The notes under the pieces were generated by a model that had not been told where the DNA came from, searched no databases, and saw only the letters and a program-made list of their open reading frames with translations. 64,000 nucleotides of DNA, taken from contig JBAIZL010000006.1 of NCBI GenBank assembly GCA_036971475.1, positions 135,379,731 to 135,443,730 of the forward strand. Direction: 5' to 3'. This DNA is from Prosapia bicincta. Taxonomy: Eukaryota; Arthropoda; Insecta; Hemiptera; Cercopidae. Position numbers and translations under genes: made by a program. Shown in pieces: positions 34,179 through 46,190 of the stretch (position 1 is the stretch's first letter; each line of letters opens with the position of its first letter).

Positions 34179-37100
34179 CCAATGAAAACCTGCATCACAG
34201 TGATTTAATGGATTTAATAACCCAGTTACCGATTCCGTTCTTATTGGTAGGAGATTTCAATGCCCACCATTTCTCTTGGGGATCTCCAACCTGCAACCCT
34301 CGAGGACAACTAGTGGAGAGTGTAAGAACGGAACTGGACCTATGCCTGCTAAATGACGGCTCGCCTACTCAGTTAGCAGCATCTACTGGTGGATGGACAG
34401 CTGTTGACCTATTGATCTGCAGCCCTCAATTAGCTACTAGATGCACATGGTCGGTACTCAATGATTTGTATGGAAGCAACCATGTGCCTATTAAGATTAA
34501 TTTATGTGACTCCCAACCCTGTTATGCTCGAAATTCCCGCTGGATTTTGCGAAAAGCCAACTCTGACTCCTACTCGAATTACCTTGTATCACTAGACATG
34601 GATTATATGACACCCATTGATGAAACAATTGAAACCTTTTTCGAAAGCTATTTTAAATGCCGCCGTAGAGACCATTCTGAAAACATCTGCGCATCCACGC
34701 CGACCGCCTGTGCCGTGGTGGAACGATGAATGCACAAAAATCCTCCGTTTACGACAAAGAGCGCTAAAGATATTCAAGTGACACCCAACAAATGGAAACC
34801 TTCAGGAATATAAAATACTCCGTGCGAAAGCACGGAGGATATTCAGGCTGAGTAGAAAGAACTCTTGGGAACAGTACCATTAGCACAATTAGACGATCAA
34901 CTCCGTCCTCCACAGTGTGGAGGAAACTAAGATCAGTTTGTGGCACTTCCACTCCGTTGCCAGCCATTGCGCTGAAGCAACCGGATAGAAGATTAATCAC
35001 AAACAGTGATGACATTGCTAATGTACTTGGAACATCATTTTCAAACTTTTCTGCTACTACAGCCTATAATAGATTATTCCAGATGTATAAACTGAAGGAA
35101 GAGGCAATACCGTTTATTGTTAGGTTATCTGGGGACTCTCCTTTGAACACTCCTTTCTCTATAGGGGAATTGGAGTCAGCTCTTGTGTCAACGAAGGATT
35201 CTGCACCAGGCCCTGATTCCATTGTATACTTCATGCTGAAACATCTACCATCATCGGCGATACTTGTCCTCCTTTGATTATACAATCGTTTATTCGAGGA
35301 GCGGTCTTTCCCCGATGCATGCTTCGAAGCGACTGTAATTCCTCTTTTAAAGCCAGGTAAAGACAAAACCAATCCCAGTAGTTACAGGCCTGTATCTCTA
35401 ACAAGCGTCTTGTGCAAGCTACTGGAGAAGATGGTCAACCGCTGTCTTGTCTGGTACCTAGAAACCAATGACCTTATTTGCAACGAACAGTGTGGTTTCT
35501 GGCAAGGACGGTCATCTGTTGACTAATTGGTTTAGTTAGGATCCGCTATTCAAGATGCCTTTCTCTTGCGTCAAACACTCGTTGCTGTTTTCTTCGACCT
35601 TGAGAAGGCATACGATATGGCATGGAAAAGAGGAATTCTAATCACTTAAAAATCATGGGGTGTACAAGGAAATATCCTAGCATTCATCGCTAACTTTCTA
35701 TCAAATAGTTCTTTCCGAGTTCGTCTTGGAGGCACATATTCATACAGTTATAAACAGGAGAATGGGGTACCGCAGGGCAGCGTGCTGAGTGTCACGCTAT
35801 TTGCTATTGCAATAAATATTATCACCAGTAATATACTATCTCCGGTACACTGTTCACTCTTTGTAGATGACTTTTGTATATATGTGCCTGCTCGTAGTAT
35901 GGCAACTGTGGAAAGATCTTTGCAGTTAGCAATAAGCAGATTAGAGGCATGGTCAAGAACTACAGGTTTTAAATTCTCTGCTTCGAAGACCCAATGTGTA
36001 GCATTTATTCGTCGTAGGGAACACCAGGAGCCGATCCTTTATCTTGATGGGATTCAGCTTCAAACCACGTATAGTGTTTGATTTTTAGGTATTTTATTTG
36101 ATAAAAGACTCTCATGGATCCCACATGTTTGTGATTTGAAGGTGAGATGCAGCAAGAAATTGTATATGTTAAGAGTCCTTAGTGGTACGAATTGGGGAGC
36201 AGACAGAACTAGTATGTTTCGCTTTTATAGCGCAGTCATTAGATCACGCATTGGTTATAGCTGTGAAGCCTATTCATCCGCACAACTTACAGTTCTGAAA
36301 ACTCTCGATACTGTCCACCACTCTGGACTTAGACTTGCTACGGGTGCATTTAGAACTAGCCCAATCCCTAGTCTTCTTGTCGAGGCTGGGGAACCCGCTC
36401 TTTCAAGACGACTTCAGATGCTACAAATATCTTATATATTTGGTCTTCGAAGCAAACCTAAACATCTGGCATTTAATGTAGTATTTAACAGCTACGAATG
36501 ATGTTATAATGCATGCGAACATTCTACCGCTTCGTTCGGTATTCGGACGTCGCGCATAATTGATAACCTAGAGTTGGAACTTCCTACTCCGTTTGAACGA
36601 TCGATGTGCTATCTACCTTCATGGATAATAAAAACGCCCCGCTTTGGTTTTTCATTGTCCAGTTTTATCAATAGCAATACTCCTAATGTGGTGTACCACC
36701 AGGAGTTTTTGGCAATTTACAGATCCCACCAATATAGTGAGATTGTTTTCACGGATGGGTCTAAACTGGACAATGGCGTTGGGTGTGAATTTTATTCGTT
36801 TGGACGTACCTACACGTACGGATCGCCCTCAGCTTGCAATGTTTCACGGCAGAACTATTTGCCATTTTTAAAGCTTTAACAGTTATTCGATCTCGATATT
36901 CCCACTATCTTTTGTGTTCTGATTCCAAAAGTGCTCTTCAGGATGTTTTCTCTGTTAACCCTTTAGTTGGGGACATTTTGTGTGCTGTACACAAGCTTCA
37001 ATTGGGGGATGCGGGGGTAACATTCTGTTGGGTTCCTGGACATTGCTGAATACTCGGAAACACAAAAGCGGATGAAGCGGCGAAGAACGCTACAAGTTTG

Positions 37101-37508
37101 GTGCCCATTACTCAACGAGTTATGGCATCTGATTATGTGTGTTTTGCGAAACATATATTGCTCGCTGCTTGGAATGACGAATGGTATAACGTGATTCAGA
37201 ATGAGCTAAGGGAAATTAAAGATACCGTCCGTCCATGGAGGTCTTCTATCCGTTCACAACGTAGGCAGGAAGTGGTGGTAACACGCCTTCGTGTTGGCCA
37301 CTCCTTTGCAACTCATGGATATTTGATGCATCGTGAAGATCCACCAATTTGCCAGTACTACGGTGATAGCTTCACAATAAAGCATATTTTAGTTGATTGT
37401 GTTAGTGTAACTAATATTCGTGCCCTTTTTAATTTAAAAGGGAGTTTAAAGGTGGTGTTAGAGGATGATGCCTCAGCCATTGAGTCATCGCTTTCTTACA
37501 CTACTTGA
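34179..37508 (+). pseudogene. LINE ORF2 (endonuclease/RT/RNase H), decayed
   Basis: Blocks in order: endonuclease LVGDFNAHHFSWGSPTCNPR (34250-34310) with the TAVDLLICS strand; the linker SAPGPDSI (35200-35225); RT motifs IPLLKPGKD...SYRPVSLTS, VFFDLEKAYDMAWKRGIL, NGVPQGSVLS and FVDDF (35870; YADD-box variant); RNase H EIVFTDGSKLDNGVG, SDSKSALQDV and VPGHC (36720-37050) with GNTKADEAAKNA after a stop; tail CQYYGDSFTIKHILVDC (37350-37400). Stops and frameshifts at about 34730, 35277, 35525, 35650, 36081, 36501 and 36879 make it inactive. The first about 90 residues of the endonuclease and all of ORF1 are missing. Confidence 0.9.
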
Positions 37509-37921
37509 AATATTTTTTAAAATTTAATATATATCATATATGCTTTTATTGTTATCCTTATATTTCCTTTTAATTATTATCTGCGTATATTTGTATTTAT
37601 TTAAATTTAATATATTTTATGTTCTTATTATTGTGCTATTAAGATTCATTTATTGTTAAATTGTTGACTATTTTTGTTGTAAGTACTGTTATTATTTATT
37701 TACTGTTATATTGTTCTTTGTTGTTATTTTGTAATTTATAGCTTTATAATTTTTATTGTTATAGATTTACTATTGTTTTTTTTTGTTATTGTTTGTTAAG
37801 TTTTTTGTTTTGTAATTTTTGTTTTATTTAAATTTATTTTGTTTTGTTTAAAATAGTGTGTTGCATGTTAGATTTTGATTGTCAATGATAACCACAGTTG
37901 GTTTTTCACCAAGAAAAAAAA
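34179..37921 (+). mobile_element. 5'-truncated LINE with endonuclease, reverse transcriptase and RNase H
   Basis: The insertion starts inside the endonuclease domain and ends in a short A-run (37912-37921) after about 400 bp of AT-rich 3' sequence. The order endonuclease, reverse transcriptase, RNase H, CCHC-like tail points to the I/Jockey group with RNase H. It begins in the middle of a satellite unit. A second, more degraded copy of its middle part is at 61614-62400. Confidence 0.9.
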
Positions 37922-39339
37922 ATACACTAAAATTTTGAAATCTAGAAAAAATCACCTTATCCCGAAAATGGCTTTATTTCTATCCCTTAAACTCATTAAA
38001 TTAAACTTATATTATGCCTAAGGCATTTTTATTTTGTTTTGGCTTCAGTATTTTGAATACAAAACCTCTCAGTATATGTAGAATTTACAATTTCACTTGC
38101 AACGGTAAAATGTCACCTTTTTAACCCGTTGCATAGAGTATATATTTTTAATTTAAATAGTTTATATTTTTATTGATTCATTATTAACAGTTTGTATGAA
38201 ATTTCACACTTCAAAACCTGCTATGTTCATAAATTCTTTAAACTCAACTGGTAGATTTAGTTTTTACAGATATATTCCTGGCACTGGCCTCTTTGCCTTA
38301 TACCTTACATCCCTTAACACACATAACATAGTTTTGTATATGTTGTTGCAGGCGCTTTAATATATACACAGTAGTAATTTTCTAAGTGTTCAACAATATT
38401 TTTAATATTTATATCATGCTCAAAACTAAACGGTATTGTAACAAGAAATTTAACTAGTGGTATAGACAGTTCTAAAAAACTAACTGTAAAAGTAACTTTC
38501 GTCTGTGGCATCTCAAGTGTTCACAATTAAAAGAAAAATTATGAACGTAACCTAACTCCAACTCAAAACTCACAACAATGAATACAAGCACATTTTGCTA
38601 TTACTTTTTAGGTATAAAGAAGCACAATGCAACAATGCAAATTTACATCAGTCACTTATGTATGGAACACTGAAATTTTACACAGGAAAGCAAACAAGAT
38701 AACATGATAAAACCTTATAACCCTAACTAGAGAGGTTTATAATCCAATAAGGAGAAAGTTCAATTCCACAGTGATCTTAAGGTACAGATCCAAATCATTT
38801 GGCTTAAAACTCAAAATGACTTGATGATTATTCAAAATGATGTATGTCTAACATTAAGAAAGACAAATGATCGAAACACCAGATCTTTTCTTATCATTTG
38901 TTCGTAATGCTAGCGAGTGCAATCAAAAAGTATTAATTTAAGGTTTTTGTAAACATATCATGGTCGGAAAATAATGGGGTTGAACTGTTTATCAGGGCAT
39001 GTTTTCAACAGAAATGTAATTCATATCTAGTTCTTGATGGCGCCCGTGAACATATTCTCAGAAAAAAACAAAACCTTTTAGCAATCTATTGGATCTCCAT
39101 TTCAAATGATCTAATATGGGTTGTTTAACTATTGCATTAACTTATATTATTCAGAACTGGTGATGAAATAAAAACATTTTCATTCAGTAAAAAGAGCCAC
39201 ATTATGATGTCCTGTTCATATTTAATAAAATTTGAATCTGTAATAGTAATATTTTTGTCTAAACATTTGATTTAATTTTTGAGAACTTACCCCAGCAAGA
39301 AGGAATATAATCTCAGGCTTATTTTTTCGAAGTTGCTTG
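37922..39339. other. Intron sequence, nothing recognised
   Basis: AT-rich. Near 38127 the sequence TTAACCCGTTGCATAGAG resembles the tip of a TTAA-type element, without a visible partner. Confidence 0.4.
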
Positions 39340-39565
39340 TTTTAATCATCTTGAATTCACTGATTTAACTATAATTAAATAATATTTAACTAAGTGAATA
39401 GTAAAGGGCTTACTTGCTGACGCGTTTCGAAACAATCGTTCCTTTTACGAAGCAAAGCCTCTACTCTTTGCTTCGTAAAAGGAATGATTGTTTCGAAATA
39501 CATCAGCAAGTAAACCTTTAAGTATTAACTTAGTTAAGTGTTATTTAATTATAGTCATTTTCTTG
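39340..39565. repeat. Fold-back repeat (Penelope-end type)
   Basis: Arms centred near 39467 pair: GCTTACTTGCTGACGCGTTT, CGAAACAATCGTTCCTTTTA, CGAAGCAAAG and their inverse. The same unit in single orientation is found at 940, 11270, 13480 and 23780. It precedes a Penelope-like coding relic. Confidence 0.85.
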
Positions 39566-39899
39566 TGTTACAAAAAATTACCTAAATGTACTGAATTTAC
39601 AAAATAAATCAACATTGAAAGTTGTGTACTTTAAGAACACAGTTTATGAAAAGAAGAAAATTTCAGAATCAAAATATGAAGCATTGTGCCTCAAATGGAA
39701 CGAAGTTTAAAAATTTGAAATTACTACTCTCTATTAAGTTTGTGAATTTTGTTGTGCATGATTTTACATGATGAATCTAAGACCCCATTGTGCATGATGT
39801 TACATGATGAATCTAAGATGCCATGTTTGTGCTGGAGTGGGTGGTTTAAAGTATTGTGGATAAGTGTGTCTGTCATTGATCGTTTTCTATAGATTTTGA

Positions 39900-40560
39900 A
39901 AGTGTGTTTTTGTGCAAGTTCACCTCGCTACAGTAAAAGCTCACAAAATCACACCTACAGGAACTATAGAAAACCAACAATAAAAGACAATCACAAGAAA
40001 AACCAACAAAATCAACATAAATACCTAGTACACAGATGGATACCACACAATAATTGATAAACTATTATACAAAATCTATCAAAAATCAACATAACAGGAA
40101 AAATTTAATCTCAATTACATACATAAACAAAGCGTCAAATAAAAAAAAAACTCAAAAATTTCAAAAAAAAAGATATACAGATAGGAACAAAATTTAACAC
40201 AAGTAAAACTGATAATCTTCAAACGCCAGTTACATAAAAGCTGAACTATACGAACTGTAACAAATTCTACATTTGGTAAACTGATTCCATTTTTCAACAA
40301 AGAATGAAGGAACGTATACAAGCCATGAATGTGACACTGACTCAGTTTTTGTTAGCCATATAATAGAAACAGACCACATTTACACAAACATCAACTATAA
40401 TTTAAAAATTCTCCCCACAAAAATAGTATTACATCTCAAGACACTAGAACAGTATAAAATTTACAAACATATCAAACACAAAATAGAAACCCAAAATCCA
40501 AAGATATAAATCCAATACAAATAACATACACTTTTTTATGACATTATAGAAAACCTGCCT
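39900..40560 (+). pseudogene. Penelope-like element, RT end plus GIY-YIG relic
   Basis: Plus-strand blocks: IYRKPTIKDNHK with a dispersed RT-thumb-like part (39950-40110), CNKFYIW*TDSIFQQRMKER (40255-40315, the YIG/R/E segment with G changed to W) and SHIIETDHIYTNINYN, then HLKTLEQYKIYKHIK (40350-40470). TLEQYxIYKH is a constant feature of Penelope endonuclease tails. Stops and A-rich expansions make it inactive. Confidence 0.75.
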
Positions 40561-40811
40561 TCAAATCTACTGCTGGCTAGTTCAATAACGTTTCTTAGTG
40601 GTCAACGTAGACCCACAGTGCAATAAAAAACATTATGCCTCAGTAAGTGTTATACTGCTTTACAAATTTCATGTTTGAGATTTATCTACAAGTCAAGTTG
40701 CTTTGACATGTCCATGAAATAATGTAAGCCTAATAAGCAATTAATGTGTATTTAGCAGGTGAATTTGGAATACATTCTATTGTGTATATCTGTAATACCA
40801 GAATGCAAAGT

Positions 40812-41395
40812 TAACCCATTGCAGATCTAATTACATGCCCATTACAGACACTAGCGGGTATGAATTTCTCGCGTCAATTGAGTATTTCGCTACAAATATA
40901 TTCTCACTTATAAAGCTCTAAATATAAAATTTGTATTCGTTATTTTGTAACCTAGTTTTATTATTTGTTAATTGATTATTATGTGTAATCATAATTAGTA
41001 AAAATAAATTAAAAGTCACAGTTTGAGGTTTGCTGTAGATTGGAGGCTCCCACTATTATTGTTCATATCGTATGTATACAAGAATACACTAATTACAGAA
41101 ACTGACCAACACCCAGCAAAACCTATACTGAGTGTCTCACTCCACTTTGCATAAAAACTGCTGAACTGTTCTATTATGTTTAGATGTCTGACGGAAGGTC
41201 ATTGGGCCATAGATATGTTTTTTTGTTTATGCTGTAAGTTTAGAGTGGATAAATATCCCTTAGAAAGCACAGACATCTAGTTATGTGTGTAGCATATCAG
41301 AAAATAATTTCTCTTGAAGCAAACAAAGCAATCAAACAATGGTGAAATTCATGACGAGCTGGGTCTTTATACCTGGTACTAATTATTGATCATGT
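40812..41395. repeat. Dispersed repeat family, copy 2 (TTAA-type tip)
   Basis: It begins TTAACCCATTGCAGATC and includes GTTTAGATGTCTGACGGAAG, CATTGGGCCATAGATATG, CTTAGAAAGCACAGACATCT and CTCTTGAAGCAAACAAAGCA. The second half matches 19450-19716, and both halves match 59452-60024. The TTAA(C)CC...TTG tip suggests a piggyBac-type MITE. Confidence 0.7.
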
Positions 41396-41599
41396 TTGAA
41401 AAATATTCAAAAGTAAAAAGCTATTGTTTTTTGTGGTCTACACTTAGGGACACAAAGTAGCTACAGTTCATTGTTTATATTTTTATATTAGTACTTGAAT
41501 TTTGTAGTCCATTACGTTCAGTGAATCTTATTAATCACTTAAACAATAGTTTATGTCTATCCGAACTTTATATTTAGTAAATTTGTTATAACTTACTGA

Positions 41600-41645
41600 G
41601 ACAGAACGTTTTCGATCGTTATGTGCCGATCTTCATCAGTGTCTC
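41600..41645 (-). ncRNA. Hammerhead-ribozyme-like motif (left arm)
   Basis: Minus strand: stem I AGACA, core CTGATGA (full match to the consensus), one unpaired A, stem II GATCG-loop-C(G/A)ATC, GAA, palindromic stem III AACGTT, C at the cleavage position, TGTCT closing stem I. In this arm the stem II inner strand is CGTTATGTGCCGATC read from the other side, so one pair is weaker. Activity is untested. Confidence 0.55.
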
Positions 41646-41663
41646 ACACTAGACATCACACAT

Positions 41664-41709
41664 AGACACTGATGAAGATCGGCACATAGCGATCGAAAAC
41701 GTTCTGTCT
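41664..41709 (+). ncRNA. Hammerhead-ribozyme-like motif (right arm)
   Basis: Plus strand: AGACA (41664-41668), CTGATGA (41669-41675), A, stem II GATCG/CGATC with loop GCACATAG, GAA (41695-41697), AACGTT (41698-41703), C (41704), TGTCT (41705-41709). All core letters agree with a type I hammerhead. The very short palindromic stem III is like those reported for Penelope-like elements, which are thought to act as dimers. Confidence 0.6.
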
Positions 41710-41949
41710 CAGTAAGTTTTAACAAATTTACTAAATATAAAGTTCGGATAGTCCTAAACTATTGTTTAAGTGATTAATATATTACTACTGTTTGTAAAAA
41801 TGGAGAAAAATTGAATTTAGAAAAATATTCATTAACTATTACCCACAATGGTTTTCATCATTAACAAAGTTTTATAAAGTTCATGAATGAAAATCTGACT
41901 AATTAACTTTTTCGTGCCAGCCTATGCTCTATGTTCATCATGTAATTAT

Positions 41950-42235
41950 GGGCATAATGAAATTACAGGCTTAAGTAAATTATTTATTAAATATTTTACT
42001 TTTCCATGATTAAGCCTAATTTAATTGTTTAGTAGTCAACAATCCTTGCTACAAATTTTTAAAAAGCCTGACACATTTTGCTAACACAGTTAGCATCATC
42101 AGAAGGTTACAAACATACTTTGATCTTTGTTGAATTGAATAGTATATTTGTAACCTTCTAACTGTGTTAACAAAACGTGCATCAGGGTTGATTTAATATT
42201 TGTTGCAAGGGTTATTGTTGTTTAATAATTATAAT
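41950..42235. repeat. Fold-back repeat with degenerate hammerhead-like core
   Basis: Arms pair around GGTTACAAACATACTTTGAT/TTGTAACCTTCTAACTG. On the minus strand near 42100-42065 one reads CTGATGA, T, GCTAAC-loop-GTTAGC, then AAA instead of GAA, ATGTGT and C. The opposite arm has lost the core. Confidence 0.6.
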
Positions 42236-42463
42236 TATGCTCCTGTGCTCTGTACAAATTTTTTAAACAATTCTTTAGATATATTTAAATTACTGGCTTT
42301 TATTATGTTTTATATAAAATTAATTGCTTACTTTGGCAAATGTTGAGCGTAGTTAAATAACTGACATTTATAAGGCTTATTTTATAATAAACTTAATAAC
42401 ACATAAAGACTTATAATTAAATAATATAAATATGGTACAACTCACAAATATACAATTTTTTTA

Positions 42464-42509
42464 TTTCAAACGCGTTTCAACGACTACTTTGTCGTCATCC
42501 TCAGTGAAA
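42464..42509 (-). ncRNA. Hammerhead-ribozyme-like motif
   Basis: Minus strand: stem I TTTCA, core CTGAGGA, T, six-pair stem II GACGAC/GTCGTT with loop AAAGTA, GAA, stem III ACGCGT, T, then TGAAA closing stem I. The mirror copy at 42721-42765 has TAAA where GAAA is required. The one-base insertion before stem II is shared with the other families in this window. Confidence 0.58.
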
Positions 42510-42527
42510 ATACACAAATGAAATTAA

Positions 42528-42529
<2 letters not shown>

Positions 42530-42592
<63 letters not shown>
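42530..42592. repeat. (AT)n microsatellite
   Basis: AT tract of about 60 bp inside the fold-back. Confidence 0.97.
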
Positions 42593-42596
<4 letters not shown>

Positions 42597-42819
42597 CATA
42601 ACCTATAAAGTTTTAGCAAAAGTAAAAACAAAAGTTTTGTTTTTACTTTTGCTAAAACTTTATAGGTTATGTTTAATATATATATATATATATATATTTT
42701 ATTTAATTTCATTTGTGTATTTTCACTGAGGATGACAACAAAGTAGTCGTTAAAACGCGTTTGAAATAAAAAAATTGTATATTTGTGAGTTGTACCATAT
42801 TTTTATTATTTAATTATAA

Positions 42820-43542
42820 CTTTCACTCACAAGCCAGCTTGAATATTATTTATACATAAAGACTTATTTAGGGTTTTTCCAAAGGTTAGAGTTTTTTTGA
42901 TATTTGTGTAATCACGCCTCTCCCTGATGCTTTTAAACAGCCACAACTTAGAAGGCAAGCAGGATGCAACATACAAAATGTCATAATATTGATTTTAAGT
43001 TTTTGTTTGCATTCTTAGTTTGTAATAGTGTTCTTAATGACCCCTAAAAGAATTTTATGACTTTATATGGATAAAAATGAAAAAAACTGGGATTTTATAC
43101 AATATTGTGCATATATTGTGTATTTAAGAGTAGTTTGTCATATATTTTCAAAATTATAAATTTTTAGTGCATTGCATTCAAACAGTTTTTTATAATTGTC
43201 TACATTGCCAAGTAAACGTTTTTGACCATATTATTTGATTTTGAGCTCAGTATAAATGATTGTATTTTGTTGTTTCTAGACATTAATTATAACATGACAT
43301 CTATTTTAAATTAGATTCCTATTTTTAATTTTTATAAATATTTCAGCATTTTAACTGCTATTATCTTGTTTGGTTTTTCCTCGTATTAAGTATTTTTCTA
43401 TTCTTTGAATACATTTGGAAATTATTGTTATTTACATTTCAATATGAATTTACCCTTTGACATAAATGAACTACTTTTCCTCTTTTAGTTAATCTTATCT
43501 TACAGAATTACTGTTTAAAATAGTGTTAATATTTTGCATGTA
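42820..43542. other. Intron sequence, nothing recognised
   Basis: AT-rich, no structure seen. Confidence 0.4.
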
Positions 43543-43838
43543 CAGTTGAGCGTCAAAAATCCAGATCAAATTGGACCGGGACCCATCCGTACTAATGATT
43601 TATCAGAATTTTCAAACGATCTTTAAACTACTGCATATTATTGTTACTATAATAGATTTTAATGCTTAGAGTATCATGTAAGTTTGAATTGAACCAAAAG
43701 CTGTTATAAAATAGATGTCAGAGGGTTTTAAAGATACAAAAGAAATTAGTGGAAGAACATAATAATAGATAACAGAATGCCTTGCACGTTGAAACCACCA
43801 TAGGGATTTGTGACGCTCTGGATTTTTGACATCAGGCT
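43543..43838. mobile_element. Small TA-flanked MITE
   Basis: The ends CAGTTGAGCGTCAAAAATCC and, on the right, CTCTGGATTTTTGACATCAG are inverted, with TA on both sides. Length is 296 bp. Its inner part (43630-43725) also occurs inverted at 44302-44400. Confidence 0.65.
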
Positions 43839-44301
43839 TACTCTACCGTAAAATTAAATATTTTATTATTTAACTAATTTTTCACATATCACATATACAC
43901 ATCTATCTAGGCACAGGGATTTGAACCATTGAATTTTCAGAGTGGCGAAAGAGCATTATCCTGATATGTTGCTGTAACAGTCTGCAGAAGACAAATGCAT
44001 TTGTTGTTCTAACACATGGCTGTATGCTTGGGCATGGGTATCAGTATTGCATGTCCTTGGCAGTTGTCTGTTCTATTGTGCTAAGGTTGAAACTATGAAC
44101 CTCAGAGTTCTTAGGAATTGAAATGATCAAAAATAATGGGTAAATTTGTCTCACGTCTAAAGGCCATATTTACAAAACTCTGGTTTTTCTTCCTCAAGGT
44201 TTTTTATTTTTACATCCATTTCATCTTATGGAAAAATCTATCTAAAGTTTGGCTTTATCTAACCTGTAGGTTATTACTGGAATCGCAAGAAATTCTGTAA
44301 T

Positions 44302-44400
44302 TCTGTAACCCTCTGACATCTATTTTATAAAAATTTTTGGTTCAATTCAAACTTACATGATACTCTAAGCATTAAAATCTATTATAGTAACAAGAATATG
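44302..44400. repeat. Inverted copy of MITE interior
   Basis: It reads CCCTCTGACATCTATTTTAT, then GGTTCAATTCAAACTTACAT and GATACTCTAAGCATTAAAAT, the exact inverse of 43630-43725 apart from a few bases. The two arms are 570 bp apart. Confidence 0.88.
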
Positions 44401-46142
44401 CAGTAGTTAAGTGATAACTATAAGCTCATGTGAAGATGGAATCAACAAATATTAATGATGTCACGTGTAGAGATTTGATGCATATAGCTAGACATTAACA
44501 GATACAGTGGAAATAATAAAGTGTGTCTGTAAATACGCTCCACAAAATTTTGTCTCCAAATCAGATGGATTTCGATGAAACTATATTGGGACCACCGGGA
44601 GGGTTCCCCCTTTCATTTGCAAGCAAAATCACTTTGATCGGTTAAATACTTCTATCGTGGAACAAACAAATAAAAAACATACAGATCGAGTACAGAACCT
44701 CTTTCTTTTTTTGAAGTTGGTTGAAAATAGAAATAATTTTCATCAGTGGTAGAGGTCAAGACAACAACTGAGAATATAAAACATCAGTCTATTATTTTAT
44801 AATAAAATAAAAAACAGAAGAGTAGAATTCCGTAACATCTTGCTTTATTGGAGCAAATAGCAAAGCAATCAAGAAAAGAGAGTTAAATCAAAGCGTATTT
44901 ATAAATGTTGTGAAAATTGTTTGCTTTATGAGATTCTTGTATTTTCAGTCAAATGGATCCCAGAAGATTTTGTAGGATTATTATTATTTTTTAAGTCTGT
45001 ATTGAAATGTAAGACAAAGCACTGATCTTTATCTTGGTTAGATAAAGATTTCTAGAATATTATACACTTAAGGACTGTAATAGAATTTAACTTTTTTCAC
45101 TTTAATCGTCAATTAATTGTGCAATTTACAGCTTTTCATTTGTTACCAAAGTGTTGTTTTAAATTATACTCATATCATTCATTTGCTATATTAAACAAAA
45201 AATGTTCATTCCATTGTTTTATCTTGAATATTTTCTTCATAGAGTAGTTTATATAGAGTTCTTGTTTCATAAATTTCGTTTGAAAGTTGAAATGTTCATT
45301 AATTCACATCTTTAATTAATTGTACTTTAAATGGTGATCAGACGTTGAATATAGTTTTTTTTTTAGTAAAAGGCACGGTTGTATTATGTAATACTAGAAA
45401 GGGTTACTATAGTGTTATGCTGCATTGCATGGTAGAGGAGGGTAAAAAATTACCAAAAAATGCAAAGCCTATTATGTGTATGGTCCCTTAAATACGTAAG
45501 CAAACTGTATGAGGAGAACACTGGCCAACGGGGTAAATTGATTCATACAAGTACTCTAACAAAAGTTAACAAAAATTAAAATATTAAAAATAGAAAGGCT
45601 TAAATAATGCAAAAGGGTTAAAATTGTTAATTGGTTTAGAAAAATGCATTTAAAATTTTCAGCTAGAAAAGTAAGTCTCAGATTGATCTAATCTGAATGA
45701 GCATGACAACAAAACAACATCTCGAACCTGTGGTATTGTGTGTGTGTTTGCATGCATGCATGTGTGTGTATATGTGTATGTGTGCATATGTGTGTGTAAC
45801 CAAATTATATGTATATTAGAACAATCAATATATGTATTATATATAATCAAGTATTTTTGACAAGCACAATATTTAAAGTCTTTTTCAACTTGCTTTGTCA
45901 CCATTATCAGAGAAACCTTAATTATATTATGAGGTGTATTATAATCCTTTATATCTTCTGCTGTCACAATCTATTATTAGACTGACCAATAGGGAAAACA
46001 ACATTCAACATGAATTTAGGTAACATTTTACTGTATTTTGATAGATAGATCAATGTATCAGTTATTTTTATTAAAATTTAAAAGCCAATGTTATACAAAA
46101 TAAAAATCTATTGTCCTGGCTAAACCTAAAAACTGTTTGAGC

Positions 46143-46159
<17 letters not shown>
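44401..46159. other. Intron sequence, little recognised
   Basis: Near 45850-45910 a degenerate hairpin (CTGATAATGGTGACAAAGCA on the minus strand) resembles the hammerhead-like repeats. A short (TG)-rich tract is at 45735-45800. No gene was recognised. Confidence 0.45.

Positions 46160-46190
<31 letters not shown>

Larger units (their letters stand above)
41531..41778. repeat. Fold-back repeat with two intact hammerhead-like cores
   Basis: Arms of about 115 bp, with an 18-bp spacer (41646-41663), start TTAATCACTTAAACAATAG and pass through CCGAACTTTATATTTAGTAA and CTTACTGAGACAGAACG. The two arms differ by a few bases only. The outer flank (41500-41530) links to the repeat at 6909-7020. Confidence 0.9.
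42411..42819. repeat. Long fold-back repeat with (AT)n and hammerhead-like cores
   Basis: Outer arms (ATGGTACAACTCACAAATATA and its inverse) and inner arms (ACCTATAAAGTTTTAGCAAA and its inverse around 42635) both pair, with (AT)n tracts in each arm. The left arm holds a well-formed hammerhead-like motif (42464-42509); the right arm has the same with G12 changed to A. Confidence 0.9.

Noticed and set aside
43905..43985. Minus-strand GGTTCAAATCCCTGTGCC looks like a Pol III B box, suggesting a tRNA or SINE.
   Set aside because: The T stem does not pair around TTCAAAT and no A box, D arm or cloverleaf can be formed; at most a very old tRNA-derived fragment.
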